Source: Streptomyces novaecaesareae
Lineage (GTDB): Bacteria > Actinomycetota > Actinomycetes > Streptomycetales > Streptomycetaceae
Assembly: GCF_000716875.1 (NCBI RefSeq)
Contig: NZ_JNWQ01000014.1
Location: forward strand, 29,044-93,043
Direction: 5' to 3'
DNA length: 64,000 bases
Made by a program: the position numbers and the translations under genes. Positions 19,990 through 28,486 of the stretch are shown in pieces (positions within the stretch are counted from its first letter, which is position 1; every line of letters begins with the position of its first letter). Under the pieces are notes generated by a model that saw only the letters and a program-made list of their open reading frames with translations, was not told where the DNA came from and made no database searches.

Positions 19990-20336
19990 CGCGCCCGCCG
20001 CGCACCTCCCCGGCCGCCACCGGCCGCCGGAACCCCCGCGACGGGCAGGTCGCCCTGCCGTACGGCCGTGCGTTGCGCCGCCGTGCCGCCAGGGCGCGGG
20101 CCCGCGTCCGCCGCCGCGCCTCCCCGGTTTGCCCGGGAGGTGCGTCGAGCCGCGCGGCCGCCCACGGACGCCGACGGCGCCGCCCTGCGCGGTGACGTCC
20201 CCCCGCCTTCCCCTCGGGACTTTCCATGCCTGACCACGACGGCGCACCGGCTCGGGCCGGCGCCATCGTCCTACCGCTGCGCGGCCTGCGGGCCGCCCTC
20301 CTGCCCGGCCTCCTGCCCGGCCTCCTGCCCGGCCTT
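19990..20336 (+). other. Intergenic region between convergent genes
   Basis: 347 bases between the Met-rich protein and the anti-sigma gene, which run toward each other. It is C-rich and includes three 12-bp CTCCTGCCCGGC units at 20298-20333, just past the anti-sigma stop. No gene or clear terminator is visible; overlapping frames are basic, low-complexity shadows. Confidence 0.5.
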
Positions 20337-20621
20337 CTACCCGCCCTCCTGCCCGCCCTCCGGGCCGCGGCCCTCCAGCCCGGTCGACAGCCCGGTCGAC
20401 GGCTGGGCCGACAGCCCGGTCAACAGTCGGGCCGACCACTCGGCCGACGGCCCGTCGGCGGCGGCCGCCCGTACCTGGCCGCTCAGCCGCTCCGCCCGGG
20501 CCAGCCACTCCCGGCAGCCGGTGCAGCGCGCGACGTGCTTGTCCAGCCGGGTGTCCGGCAGACCGCTGGGTTCGCCGTCGAGCCGGGCGGACAGAGCGGT
20601 CCGGAACTGCGCGCATCTCAT
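20337..20621 (-). CDS. Zinc-finger anti-sigma factor
   Basis: A 94-residue soluble protein with the ZAS metal motif HVARCTGCREW (His-x3-Cys-x2-Cys) and an upstream Cys in MRCAQF, which together can form a zinc site that responds to oxidation or metal. It has no membrane segment, unlike many ECF anti-sigmas. It is divergent from the sigma gene, with starts 55 bp apart, so it may be controlled by the same factor. ATG 20621, stop TAG at 20337-20339. Confidence 0.85.
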   Translation of the reverse strand: MRCAQFRTALSARLDGEPSGLPDTRLDKHVARCTGCREWLARAERLSGQVRAAAADGPSAEWSARLLTGLSAQPSTGLSTGLEGRGPEGGQEGG

Positions 20622-20676
20622 GTGACCATCGTCTCGCACAGCCACCGCGGCGGGACCGGCCGGGTCGGAGGCCGCC

Positions 20677-21240
20677 GTGGATGACGAGCAGCTCACCGCG
20701 CTCGCGCTGACCGCCCGCTCGGGCCGTGCAGCGGACGTCGAAGCCTTCGTCCGGGCCACCCAGCGGGACGTCTGGCGCTTCGTCGCCCACCTGACCGACG
20801 TGCAGTCCGCCGACGACCTGGCGCAGGAGACCTTCCTGCGCGCACTGCGCGGCCTGCCCGCGTTCGCGGGACGCTCCTCGGCCCGCACCTGGCTGCTGTC
20901 GATCGCCCGGCGCACGGTGATCGACCGGTACCGGATGGCCGCCGCCCGGCCGCGCTGCGCGGCGCTGCCGGACTGGCAGGAGGCGGCGGAGCGGCAGGGC
21001 CGCGTACCGGAGGCCGGGTTCGAGGACGGTGTCGCCCTCGACGACCTGCTCGACCGGGTGCCAGCCCAGCGGCGCGAGGCGTTCGTGCTGACCCAGGTGG
21101 TCGGCCTGAGCTACGCCGAGGCGGCCGAGGTCGCCGGCTGCCCCGTCGGCACCGTCCGCTCCCGCGTCGCCCGGGCGCGGGAGGAGCTGATAGCGCGCCT
21201 GCGGGCGGCGGAGGCCGGGGAGCTCGCGACCGCCTGCTGA
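20677..21240 (+). CDS. ECF-subfamily RNA polymerase sigma factor
   Basis: A 187-residue sigma factor: region 2 with TDVQSADDLAQETFLRAL, then SARTWLLSIARRTVIDRYR, and region 4 LDRVPAQRREAFVLTQVVGLSYAEAAEVAGCPVGTVRSRVARAREEL. GTG 20677 has GGAGG 6 nt upstream. It is paired with the divergent zinc-finger anti-sigma. The MFS gene follows after a 20-bp hairpin, and its region carries a possible ECF-like -35 (GGAACC, 21268-21273), so this factor may regulate the adjacent exporter; this is tentative. Confidence 0.9.
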   Translation: MDDEQLTALALTARSGRAADVEAFVRATQRDVWRFVAHLTDVQSADDLAQETFLRALRGLPAFAGRSSARTWLLSIARRTVIDRYRMAAARPRCAALPDWQEAAERQGRVPEAGFEDGVALDDLLDRVPAQRREAFVLTQVVGLSYAEAAEVAGCPVGTVRSRVARAREELIARLRAAEAGELATAC

Positions 21241-21292
21241 GCGGCCGAAAAAATCCCCCAAGTGTTCGGAACCGGAGCCCGCGCGCCTCCGA

Positions 21293-21337
21293 CTGCTGTA
21301 CCGGACGCCGCCGCCGAGGCGGTGTCCGGTACAGCAG
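21293..21337 (+). terminator. 20-bp near-perfect inverted repeat upstream of the MFS gene
   Basis: CTGCTGTACCGGAC(GC)CCGCC pairs with its complement across a 5-nt loop, with one G-T pair. It lies 20 nt before the MFS ATG and after the sigma gene. Without a U-tract it may be a terminator, a leader structure, or an operator overlapping the exporter's promoter. Confidence 0.6.
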
Positions 21338-21357
21338 CACGGGAACGGAGGGGCTCC

Positions 21358-22731
21358 ATGGCAGCGCAACAGCCTGCGGCCGAAGCGGCACTGACGGACC
21401 GTCAGCCGGAAGCGGTCGACCGCTGGAGCCTGGTCGTGGCCGCGGGCCTGCTCTCGTTCGTCGCGATGCTCGACATGAACGTGGTCAACCTCGCGCTCAC
21501 CGACATCGCGGGCGGCCTGCACGTCTCCCCCGGGGTCGCCCAGTGGGCCGTCCTCGGCTACCAACTCCCCCTCGTCGCCCTCCTCCTGCCCGCCGGGCGG
21601 TGGCTGGACCAGGTCGGCACCCGGTCCGCCCTGCTGCTCGCGGTCGGCTGCTTCGCCGGCTGCAGCGTGCTGGCCGCCGCCGCCCCCTGGGCGGGCTGGC
21701 TGATCGCGGCCCGGCTGCTGCAGGGCGCCTTCGGGGCCGTGCTCTTCGTCCTGATGCCGGTGCTCGCCGCGACGTCCGTACGGCCCGAGCTGCGCGGCCG
21801 GGCGATGAGCGTGCCCGCCACCCTCGGCCCGCTCGGCGCCGTGACCGGCCCGGTCGTCGGCGGCCTGCTGCTGGACCACCTCGGCTGGCGGGCGATCTTC
21901 CTGGTCAAGCTGCCGGTCTGCCTGGCCGCCGTGCTGATCGTGCGGCGGCACGCCCCGCGGCGCGGCGGGCTGCGCGTGCCCGAGCGGGGATCCCTCGGCG
22001 ACGCCACGCTGATCGGCGGCGCCGTGGCCGCCGTCCTGCTGGGGCTCACCCTGGCCCCCGACGCGCCGCAGTGGCTGCTGCTGGCGCTGCCCGCCGCCCC
22101 GCTGGTGCTGCTGTGGCTGCGCCGCCCCGGCGGGCGGCCGGTGGCCGAGGTGCTGCGGGCCGCCGGCACCGCCGGGGTCAACGCCTCGGTGCTGGCGCTC
22201 GCCGCCGGCTTCTCGGCCTGCCAGTACCTGCTCGTCCAGCACCTGCGCGGCCCCCGGGGCGAGAGCGCGACGGCCACCGCGCTGACCATGCTGGCGTTCC
22301 CGCTCGGCATGGTGCTGGCCGGGCGGGTCGGCGGGCGGCTGGCCGACCGCTGGGGCGCCCGCCCGACCGCACTCACCGGCGCTACCGTCACCACCCTCGG
22401 CCTGGCCCTGCTCGTCCCGCTGGACACCGACTGGTCCGCCGTGGACATCGCCGCGCGGCTCGCCCTCGCCGGCGCCGGGATGGGCCTCAACGGCGGCCCC
22501 ACCCAGGCCCTGGTGATGACCGCCTCCCCTCCCGGGAAGCTGGCCACCGCCGGTTCCGCCGTCCAGCTCGCCCGCAGTCTCGGCTTCGCCCTCGGCCCGG
22601 CCCTGGCCACCGCCGCCGCGCTGGCCGGCGACCGCGCCACCACCGGGACCCGGGCCGGGATCGCCCTGGCCGCCCTGGTCGCGGCGACCGCCGTCGCCCT
22701 GCTCGCCCTGTACCGCGGCCCCCGGACCTGA
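21358..22731 (+). CDS. MFS drug/metabolite exporter (DHA2, EmrB/QacA type)
   Basis: A 457-residue polytopic membrane protein with about 12-14 segments. The MFS motif-A-like PAGRWLDQVGTRSALLL and the motif-C-like ATLGPLGAVTGPVVGGLLLD of DHA exporters are visible, as is DMNVVNLALTDI at the first helix. It precedes P450 and isonitrile synthase genes on the same strand, which makes it the natural candidate to export their product. ATG 21358 follows ACGGAGGGG. Confidence 0.88.
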   Translation: MAAQQPAAEAALTDRQPEAVDRWSLVVAAGLLSFVAMLDMNVVNLALTDIAGGLHVSPGVAQWAVLGYQLPLVALLLPAGRWLDQVGTRSALLLAVGCFAGCSVLAAAAPWAGWLIAARLLQGAFGAVLFVLMPVLAATSVRPELRGRAMSVPATLGPLGAVTGPVVGGLLLDHLGWRAIFLVKLPVCLAAVLIVRRHAPRRGGLRVPERGSLGDATLIGGAVAAVLLGLTLAPDAPQWLLLALPAAPLVLLWLRRPGGRPVAEVLRAAGTAGVNASVLALAAGFSACQYLLVQHLRGPRGESATATALTMLAFPLGMVLAGRVGGRLADRWGARPTALTGATVTTLGLALLVPLDTDWSAVDIAARLALAGAGMGLNGGPTQALVMTASPPGKLATAGSAVQLARSLGFALGPALATAAALAGDRATTGTRAGIALAALVAATAVALLALYRGPRT

Positions 22732-22815
22732 CCGCCCGCACCAACACCGCGCCCGCACACGCACCCGCAGTCACACCCACACCGCGCCCGCACACGCACC
22801 GGAGGACCACCCCAG

Positions 22816-24144
22816 ATGACCGACACGCTGCCCGACCCGGCCGCCACCGACACCCCGCGCTGCCCGTACGGGTACGACCGCCTCCCCTCCCCCGTCCCGC
22901 TGTACGGTCCGGCGTACAAGAGCGACCCGTACCCGCTGTACCGGCGGATGCGCGAGGCCGGGCCGGTGCACCGGGTGGAGTTCCCGAGCGGCATCCACGC
23001 CTGGCTGGTCACCGGCTACCAGGCCGCCCACGCGGCCCTCAACGACCCGCGCCTCGGCAAGAACCACACGCTGGGCAACGACAATTGGCGCCGACTCGCG
23101 TCGATCATGCCCGAACCGCAGCACTCGCAGCTCCAGGTCCACCTGCTCCACCAGGACCCGCCCAAGCACACCTCGATGCGCCGGCTCGTCCTGGACGCCT
23201 TCGCCCCGCGCCGGGTGGAGTCCATGCGTCCGCGGCTGAGAGAACTCGCCGACGCGCTGGTGGACGAGCTGCCCGAGACCGGCGGCGCCGACCTGGTGGC
23301 CGGCTTCGCCGCCCACTACCCCTTCCGGGTGCTCGCCGAAGTCATCGGCCTGCCGCCCGAGTTGGCGGCCCGGTTCGACCGCGACTGGGGCAAGGTGGTC
23401 CAGCCCGTCGGCCCGCAGGACCCGGGCCGCCCGGCGTACGAGGCACGGCTGCGCGGCCTGCAGACGTACATCGCCGACGTCGTCGCCCGCAAGCGCACCG
23501 ACTGCCGGGCCCCCGGCTGGTCGGAGTCCGAGGACCTGCTCGGCCGGCTCGTCGCCGCCCACGACGCGGGCGAGTTGAGCCGCGAGGAGCTCGACTCGAT
23601 GGTGTTCCAGCTGCTGGTCGCCGGGCAGGAGCCGGTCACCAACCAGATCACCACCATGCTGATCACCCTGCTGCGCCACCCCGAGCAGCTCGACCGCCTG
23701 CGCGACGGGATCGACGAGCCCGGCCTGCTCTCCCGGGCGGTGGAGGAACTGCTGCGCCACGACGCCGCGTTCGAGCTCACCACCTGGCGGTTCTTCGCCG
23801 AGGACAGTGACCTGTTCGGCACCACCGTTCCGGCCGGCGACTCGGTGATCGTCTCGCTCTGCGCCGCCAACCGCGACGAGGAGCAGTTCCCCGAGGCTGA
23901 CCGCCTCGACCTCGACCGCTCCCCGAACGCCCACCTCGCCTTCGGCCACGGCATCCACTACTGCCCCGGCGCCGCACTGGCCCGGGCCGAACTCCGGATC
24001 GCCATCGGCACCCTGCTCACCCGCCTGCCCGGCCTGCGCCCGGCCGAGGCCCCCGGGGACGGCCTGGCGGACCTCGTCTGGGTCCCCGCCGTCCTGGCAC
24101 GCGGGGTCAACCGGCTGCCGGTCGCCTACGACCGGCGCCACTGA
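22816..24144 (+). CDS. Cytochrome P450 with a Pro in the I-helix acid/alcohol pair
   Basis: A 442-residue soluble P450. ExxR (EELLRHDAAFELTTWR), and heme loop (FGHGIHYCPGAALARAE) are intact. In the I-helix the usual AGxET is AGQEPVTNQI (DNA 23620-23649): the Thr that helps activate oxygen is Pro, with Thr two residues later. This change appears in P450s with non-standard chemistry such as C-C or C-N bond formation. ATG 22816 with GGAGG 7 nt upstream. It is followed after 94 nt by the isonitrile synthase, the same pairing as fungal Dit1/Dit2 and xanthocillin loci. Confidence 0.93.
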   Translation: MTDTLPDPAATDTPRCPYGYDRLPSPVPLYGPAYKSDPYPLYRRMREAGPVHRVEFPSGIHAWLVTGYQAAHAALNDPRLGKNHTLGNDNWRRLASIMPEPQHSQLQVHLLHQDPPKHTSMRRLVLDAFAPRRVESMRPRLRELADALVDELPETGGADLVAGFAAHYPFRVLAEVIGLPPELAARFDRDWGKVVQPVGPQDPGRPAYEARLRGLQTYIADVVARKRTDCRAPGWSESEDLLGRLVAAHDAGELSREELDSMVFQLLVAGQEPVTNQITTMLITLLRHPEQLDRLRDGIDEPGLLSRAVEELLRHDAAFELTTWRFFAEDSDLFGTTVPAGDSVIVSLCAANRDEEQFPEADRLDLDRSPNAHLAFGHGIHYCPGAALARAELRIAIGTLLTRLPGLRPAEAPGDGLADLVWVPAVLARGVNRLPVAYDRRH

Positions 24145-24238
24145 CCCCGGAAGCGCCCGCGGCGCCGCCCCTCCGGGAGGCAGCCCGGCTCCGCCTGCCT
24201 GCAGCCCGTACGACACCACCTTCCGTGGAGGACCCACC

Positions 24239-25288
24239 ATGCCGCCCGTCGGCACCGTCACCACTCCGGCCCACGCCGCCACCGCTACCGGCACCACCAC
24301 TGACGGCACCGGCGAGGGGACCGGCACCGAGGACCGCCCCTCGGCCGAGCGGCTCGCCGTCCGCATCCTCGGCCTGCTGCTGCCGCACCGCCGCGCCTCC
24401 GACCCGGAGTTCGACGCGCGGCCGGAGCACTTCCCGCTCCAGCTCGCCCAGTTGGCGGAGTTCATCGCCGCCGGTGAACCGATCGTGTTCACCCTGCCCG
24501 GCTTCCCGTGCAAGTCGCCCAACCCGGCGAAGGTGCTCGGCCACCTGCCCGACGAGGGCGAGCGGCTGTCGCTCACCTTCCTCGACCGGCTCTGCGCCGA
24601 GATAGGCCGCCTCCACGAGCCCGGGGCGCGGATCCTGATCTGCTCCGACGGGCACATCTTCGGCGACCTGATCAACGTCCCGGACGACCACATCGACGCC
24701 TACTCCGACGAGTTGACCGCGATGATCGCCCGCGAGGGCCTCCACCACCTCGCCACCTTCGACCTGCGGGCCGTCCTCGGCGACCTCCCGTACGACGAGA
24801 AGCGCGCCCGGGTGCACGAGCAGTACGCCCCCACCGTCGAGGAGTTGCGCGAGCAGGTGCTGACCGAGGAGGAGACCCTGCTGCTCTACCGCGGGATCAC
24901 CCGCTTCCTCACCGAGGACACCGTCGGCTTCCCCGGCACCCGCTCCGCCCTGCAGCGGGAGTGCCGCCGCCGCGCGTACGGCGTGATCCAGCGCAGCCGC
25001 GCCTGGGGCGAGTTGATCGCCGAGCAGCACCCGAGGGCCGTACGGCTCTCCATCCACCCGCAGCCCGCCGGCGTGCCCAAGTTCGGCATCCGGCTGCTGG
25101 AGGCGGCCGACGTCTGGACCACGCCGTGGCACTCCTCGGTGCTCCACCGCCCGGACGGCGAATGGGAGTTGCTGCGCAGCGAGGAGGCGCGCAGACTCGG
25201 CCGGCTGGTGCTGCGCGACGGCCGGCCGAGCCACTACGAAAGCCACTGCGAAAGCCACTGCGAAAACCACGCCGAGACCCAGGCATAG
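24239..25288 (+). CDS. Isonitrile synthase (PvcA/IsnA/Dit1 family)
   Basis: A 349-residue protein matching the isocyanide-synthase family, which converts the amino group of Tyr or Trp plus ribulose-5-phosphate carbon into an isonitrile; Dit1 relatives make N-formyl-tyrosine. The signature blocks are FTLPGFPCKSPNPAKVLGHL (about residues 84-103) and ICSDGHIFGDLINVPDD (about residues 138-154). The C-terminus has an unusual His/Cys-rich tail of 12-nt repeats (ESHYESHCESHCENH). GGAGG lies 7 nt before ATG 24239. With the upstream P450 and MFS genes it forms the biosynthetic core of the cluster. Tyr versus Trp preference cannot be read from sequence. Confidence 0.88.
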   Translation: MPPVGTVTTPAHAATATGTTTDGTGEGTGTEDRPSAERLAVRILGLLLPHRRASDPEFDARPEHFPLQLAQLAEFIAAGEPIVFTLPGFPCKSPNPAKVLGHLPDEGERLSLTFLDRLCAEIGRLHEPGARILICSDGHIFGDLINVPDDHIDAYSDELTAMIAREGLHHLATFDLRAVLGDLPYDEKRARVHEQYAPTVEELREQVLTEEETLLLYRGITRFLTEDTVGFPGTRSALQRECRRRAYGVIQRSRAWGELIAEQHPRAVRLSIHPQPAGVPKFGIRLLEAADVWTTPWHSSVLHRPDGEWELLRSEEARRLGRLVLRDGRPSHYESHCESHCENHAETQA

Positions 25289-25317
25289 GGCCGGGCAGAG
25301 GACCGCCGTCGGGCGGG

Positions 25318-26142
25318 CTACCGCCCCACGGCGGCGGCCTCAGCGTCGGCCTCCGCGCCGGCAGCCACGCCGGCCGGGCTGCGGTGGTCGAAGGCGATCA
25401 ACGGATCGCCGGTGAGCGGGTGTTCGACCACCGCAGCCCGCACCCCGAAGACCTCCGCCAGCAGCTCCGAGGTCAGCACCTCGCGCGGCGCCCCGGAGGC
25501 CACCAGGGCGCCGCGGTGCAGCACGTGCAGCCGGTCGCAGACCGAGGCCGCGGCGTTGAGGTCGTGCAGGGCGACCAGGGTGGTGCGGCGCTGTTCCCGG
25601 AGCAGGGCGAGGAGTTCGACCTGGTGCCGGACGTCCAGGTGGTTGGTCGGCTCGTCCAGCACCAGGACGTCCGGCTGCTGTGCGAGCGCGCGGGCCAGCA
25701 GCACCCGTTGCCGTTCGCCGCCGGACAGTCGGGCGAACCGCCGGTCGGCGGCGTGCGCCATGCCGACCCGGGTCAGCGCCTCGGCGGTGACCCGGTGGTC
25801 CTCGGCGTCGTCGGAGGCGAAGGCGCGCTTGTACGGGGTGCGCCCCATCGCGACCACCTCGCGGACGCTCAACTCGAAGTCCCCGCCGCGTTCCTGGGGC
25901 AGGGCGCCGATGTGCCGGGCGGACTGGGCGGGCCGCAGCTCCGCCAGGTCCCGCCCGGCCAGCAGCACCCGGCCGGCGCTCGGCCGCAGGTGCCGGTAGA
26001 CGGTGCGCAGCAGGCTGGACTTACCGCTGCCGTTGGGCCCGACCAGTCCGGCGATCTCCCCCTCCTCGGCGACCAGGTGGACGCCGGCCACCACGGTCCT
26101 TCCGGCCAGGGCGACACTCAGGTCCTCGACGGCGATCCTCAA
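25318..26142 (-). CDS. ABC transporter ATPase, siderophore/metal-chelate import (FecE/FepC type)
   Basis: A 274-residue ATPase: Walker A LVGPNGSGKSSLL, Q-loop region GALPQERG, signature LSGGERQRVLLARAL, Walker B VLVLDEPTNHLD, and H-loop HDLNAA. The start is TTG 26142, overlapping the TGA of the permease (TTGA, 26139-26142), with no better alternative in frame. It is convergent to the isonitrile synthase with a 29-nt gap. Works with the downstream-numbered permease and lipoprotein. Confidence 0.93.
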   Translation of the reverse strand: MRIAVEDLSVALAGRTVVAGVHLVAEEGEIAGLVGPNGSGKSSLLRTVYRHLRPSAGRVLLAGRDLAELRPAQSARHIGALPQERGGDFELSVREVVAMGRTPYKRAFASDDAEDHRVTAEALTRVGMAHAADRRFARLSGGERQRVLLARALAQQPDVLVLDEPTNHLDVRHQVELLALLREQRRTTLVALHDLNAAASVCDRLHVLHRGALVASGAPREVLTSELLAEVFGVRAAVVEHPLTGDPLIAFDHRSPAGVAAGAEADAEAAAVGR

Positions 26143-27233
26143 TTGCGCTCCAGTCGTCGGTCCAGCAGGTAGAGCAGGGTGGGGGCGCCGAGGACGGCGG
26201 TGACCACGCCGATCGGCAGTTCCTGGCCGTCCAGGGCGGTGCGGGCCACGGTGTCGACGACGACCAGCAGCAGCGCCCCGGTGAGCGCGGACAGCGGCAG
26301 CAGGCGCCGGTGGTCACCGCCGACGAGCAGTCGGCAGACGTGCGGGACCATCAGCCCGACGAAGCCGATCGCGCCGGAGACGGCGACCAGCACCCCGGTG
26401 AGCACGCTGGTGACGACGAACACCTCGCGGCGCAGCCGGGCGACGTCCACGCCCAGCCCGGCGGCGGTCTCGTCGCCCATCAGCATCGCGTTGAGGCCCC
26501 GGGCGCGGGACTGCAGCAGGGCCGTCGCGAGTGCCACGGACACGGCGGGGATGGCGAGTTGGGCCCAGACGGCGCCGCCGAGGCTGCCCATGAGCCAGAA
26601 CAGCACGCCCCGGGTCTGCTGCTCGTCGCTGGTCTGCAGGACGAGGTAGCTGGTGACGCCGCCGAGGAACTGGGCGATGCCGATGCCCGCGAGGACCAGG
26701 CGCAGCGGGGAGAAGCCGCCGCCGCGCCGGGCCATCAGCCAGACCAGCGAGAACGCGGCGAGCGCGCCGGCGAACGCCGCCAGGGAGACGGTGAGGCCGA
26801 GCGCGCTGCCGAAGGAGAGCTGGAGCCCGAGGGTGGCGCCGAGGACGATGGTGGCGACCGCCCCGAGGGAGGCACCGGAGGAGATGCCGAGCAGGTACGG
26901 GTCGGCGAGGGGGTTGCGCACCAGGGCCTGCACCGCGGTGCCGACCAGGCCGAGCCCGGCTCCGACCACGGCCGCCAGCAGGGCGCGGGGGACGCGCAGT
27001 TGCCAGACGATGAGGTCGCGGGTGCCGGGTTCGGGGGCCCGGCCGGTGAGGTGGTGGACGACCACCGACCAGACCTCGCCGGGCGGGATGTCCACCGAGC
27101 CGAAGGAGACGGCTGCGGTCAGCGCGAGCACCAGGGCCACGGCGAGTGCGGCGGCCAGCGGCCCGGCCCGCAGGGTGCGGGCCGGGCGCGGTTTGCCGTA
27201 CGGTTCGGCTTCGGCGGAGACGGCCGACGTCAC
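26139..27233 (-). CDS. FecCD-family permease, metal-chelate import
   Basis: A 364-residue membrane protein with about 9-10 hydrophobic segments and the FecCD blocks WQLRVPRALLAAVVGAGLGL, VRNPLADPYLLGISSGASLG, GFVGLMVPHVCRLLVGGDHR and ELPIGVVTAVLGAPTLLYLL. It lies 3 nt after the binding-lipoprotein gene and overlaps the ATPase gene. Imports a periplasm-side (extracytoplasmic) metal-chelate delivered by the lipoprotein. Confidence 0.93.
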   Translation of the reverse strand: MTSAVSAEAEPYGKPRPARTLRAGPLAAALAVALVLALTAAVSFGSVDIPPGEVWSVVVHHLTGRAPEPGTRDLIVWQLRVPRALLAAVVGAGLGLVGTAVQALVRNPLADPYLLGISSGASLGAVATIVLGATLGLQLSFGSALGLTVSLAAFAGALAAFSLVWLMARRGGGFSPLRLVLAGIGIAQFLGGVTSYLVLQTSDEQQTRGVLFWLMGSLGGAVWAQLAIPAVSVALATALLQSRARGLNAMLMGDETAAGLGVDVARLRREVFVVTSVLTGVLVAVSGAIGFVGLMVPHVCRLLVGGDHRRLLPLSALTGALLLVVVDTVARTALDGQELPIGVVTAVLGAPTLLYLLDRRLERN

Positions 27234-27236
27234 GTG

Positions 27237-28337
27237 CTACTGCCCGTTCTTGACGAGGTCGGGGTGGACGGTCGCGGCGATCTGCCGGACGGCGTCGGCG
27301 TTGCGCACGCCCGCGATGGTGGTCACCTCGGAGCCGAGCCGGACGAAGTGCCCTTCCTGGACGGCCTTCAGGCCCTGGGTCGCGGGGAAGCTCCGCAGGA
27401 ACGCCTCGGCGTCGTCGAAGGCCTTGCGGGTGGCCTCCTCGCTGCCCCGGTTGCGGACGGCGAGCTGGATCCAGTCCGGGTTCTTCGCGACGACGTCCTC
27501 CCAGGAGCCGGGCTTGAAGTCGGCGTCGCAGTCGGCGAACACGTTGCGGGCCCCGGCCAGGGTGATGACGGCGTTGGCGACCTGCCGGCCGCAGACCGCC
27601 GTCGGCTGCTTGGTCCCGGCGTCGAAGTCGAAGACGAAGTAGCCGGGACGCTGCCCCTCCGGGACGCCGGCGAGCGCGGTGCGGACGTCACCGACCTGCT
27701 TCTCCATCCCGGCGACCAGTTCCTCCGCCCGGGCGGCGGTGCCGGTGACGGCTCCGAGGCGGCGGATGTCGTTCTCGACCTCCGCGAGGTCGGTGCGCGG
27801 CGCCTTGGCGGCCTTCGGGGTCCCGGAGCAGGCGGTGGAGAGCAGGAAGACGTGCTGGATGCCGGCCGCTGTGAACTCCTCCTCGCTCGGCCCGGTGGCG
27901 CCGCCGCCCATCATCGGCATCGCGCTGAAGGTGTCGAGGTAGAGGTCGGCGCCGGAGCCGAGCAGCTTCTCCTTGGGGATGACCTTCTCCCCCAACACCG
28001 GTACCTTGCCGCCCTGTTCGGCGAGGTCCGCCGGCAGGGTGCCCTTGCCGGGCGGGAAGCCGGTGCCGATCACCCGGTCGCCGGCGCCGAGCCGCAGCAG
28101 CATCTCCAGGCTCGCCGCGTTGCTGGTGACGATCTTCGTGGGGGCCTTGGCGATGGTGGTCTCCTTGCCCATGCAGTCGGCGACCTTGACCGGGTAGGCG
28201 CCGGCCGGGGCGGCCCCGGCGGTGCCGGTGCCGGTGCCGGTGCCGGTGGCAGCCTGTCCACCCCCGCCACCGCTTCCGCAGGCCGTGGCGAACAGGGCGA
28301 CGGCGGCCGCGATTCCGCAGACAACGCGAGGGCGCAT
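27237..28337 (-). CDS. Metal-chelate-binding lipoprotein of an ABC importer
   Basis: A 366-residue lipoprotein: signal peptide with lipobox LFATAC (Cys ~20), then a short Gly/Thr repeat spacer and a type III helical-backbone binding domain (AKAPTKIVTSNAASLEMLLRLGAG; ADLYLDTFSAM). Unlike typical siderophore receptors it carries a Met cluster (AMPMM) and four mature cysteines (DCMG, TACS, VCGR, DCDAD), which could suit a soft-metal chelate. Starts ATG 28337, divergent from the cytosolic receptor at 28487. No iron box is visible in the 149-bp gap. Its ligand may be the isonitrile product; this is inference. Confidence 0.88.
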   Translation of the reverse strand: MRPRVVCGIAAAVALFATACGSGGGGGQAATGTGTGTGTAGAAPAGAYPVKVADCMGKETTIAKAPTKIVTSNAASLEMLLRLGAGDRVIGTGFPPGKGTLPADLAEQGGKVPVLGEKVIPKEKLLGSGADLYLDTFSAMPMMGGGATGPSEEEFTAAGIQHVFLLSTACSGTPKAAKAPRTDLAEVENDIRRLGAVTGTAARAEELVAGMEKQVGDVRTALAGVPEGQRPGYFVFDFDAGTKQPTAVCGRQVANAVITLAGARNVFADCDADFKPGSWEDVVAKNPDWIQLAVRNRGSEEATRKAFDDAEAFLRSFPATQGLKAVQEGHFVRLGSEVTTIAGVRNADAVRQIAATVHPDLVKNGQ

Positions 28338-28414
28338 GACAACTCTCCTGGTCGGTGATCGTGCTCGGGGCCCGTGCTGCGGACCCGGACCAGGTAGTCG
28401 GACGGCCCGGGCGG

Positions 28415-28440
28415 CGGGTTCCCGCGGATTCGCGAACCCG
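28415..28440. promoter_or_regulatory. Inverted repeat between divergent binding-protein genes
   Basis: CGGGTTC at 28415-28421 is repeated inverted as GAACCCG at 28434-28440, with inner GCG/CGC pairing. It sits in the 149-bp divergent gap, where an operator for both genes would be expected. Confidence 0.35.
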
Positions 28441-28486
28441 GGGCCGGTTTCCGGACGGCCCGCGGCTCCGGCCGTAGGGTGAGCGG

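Noticed and set aside
20226..20684. Plus-strand frame over the anti-sigma gene
   Set aside because: Low-complexity Leu/Gly/Arg shadow; the minus frame has the zinc motif.
19018..22764. 1248-codon minus frame over the sigma/MFS region
   Set aside because: Gly/Arg/Gln-rich shadow of the real plus-strand genes.
28338..28486. Cobalamin riboswitch or iron box before the binding-protein genes
   Set aside because: No B12-box or TTAGGTTAG-like dyad could be found; only a short inverted repeat is visible.
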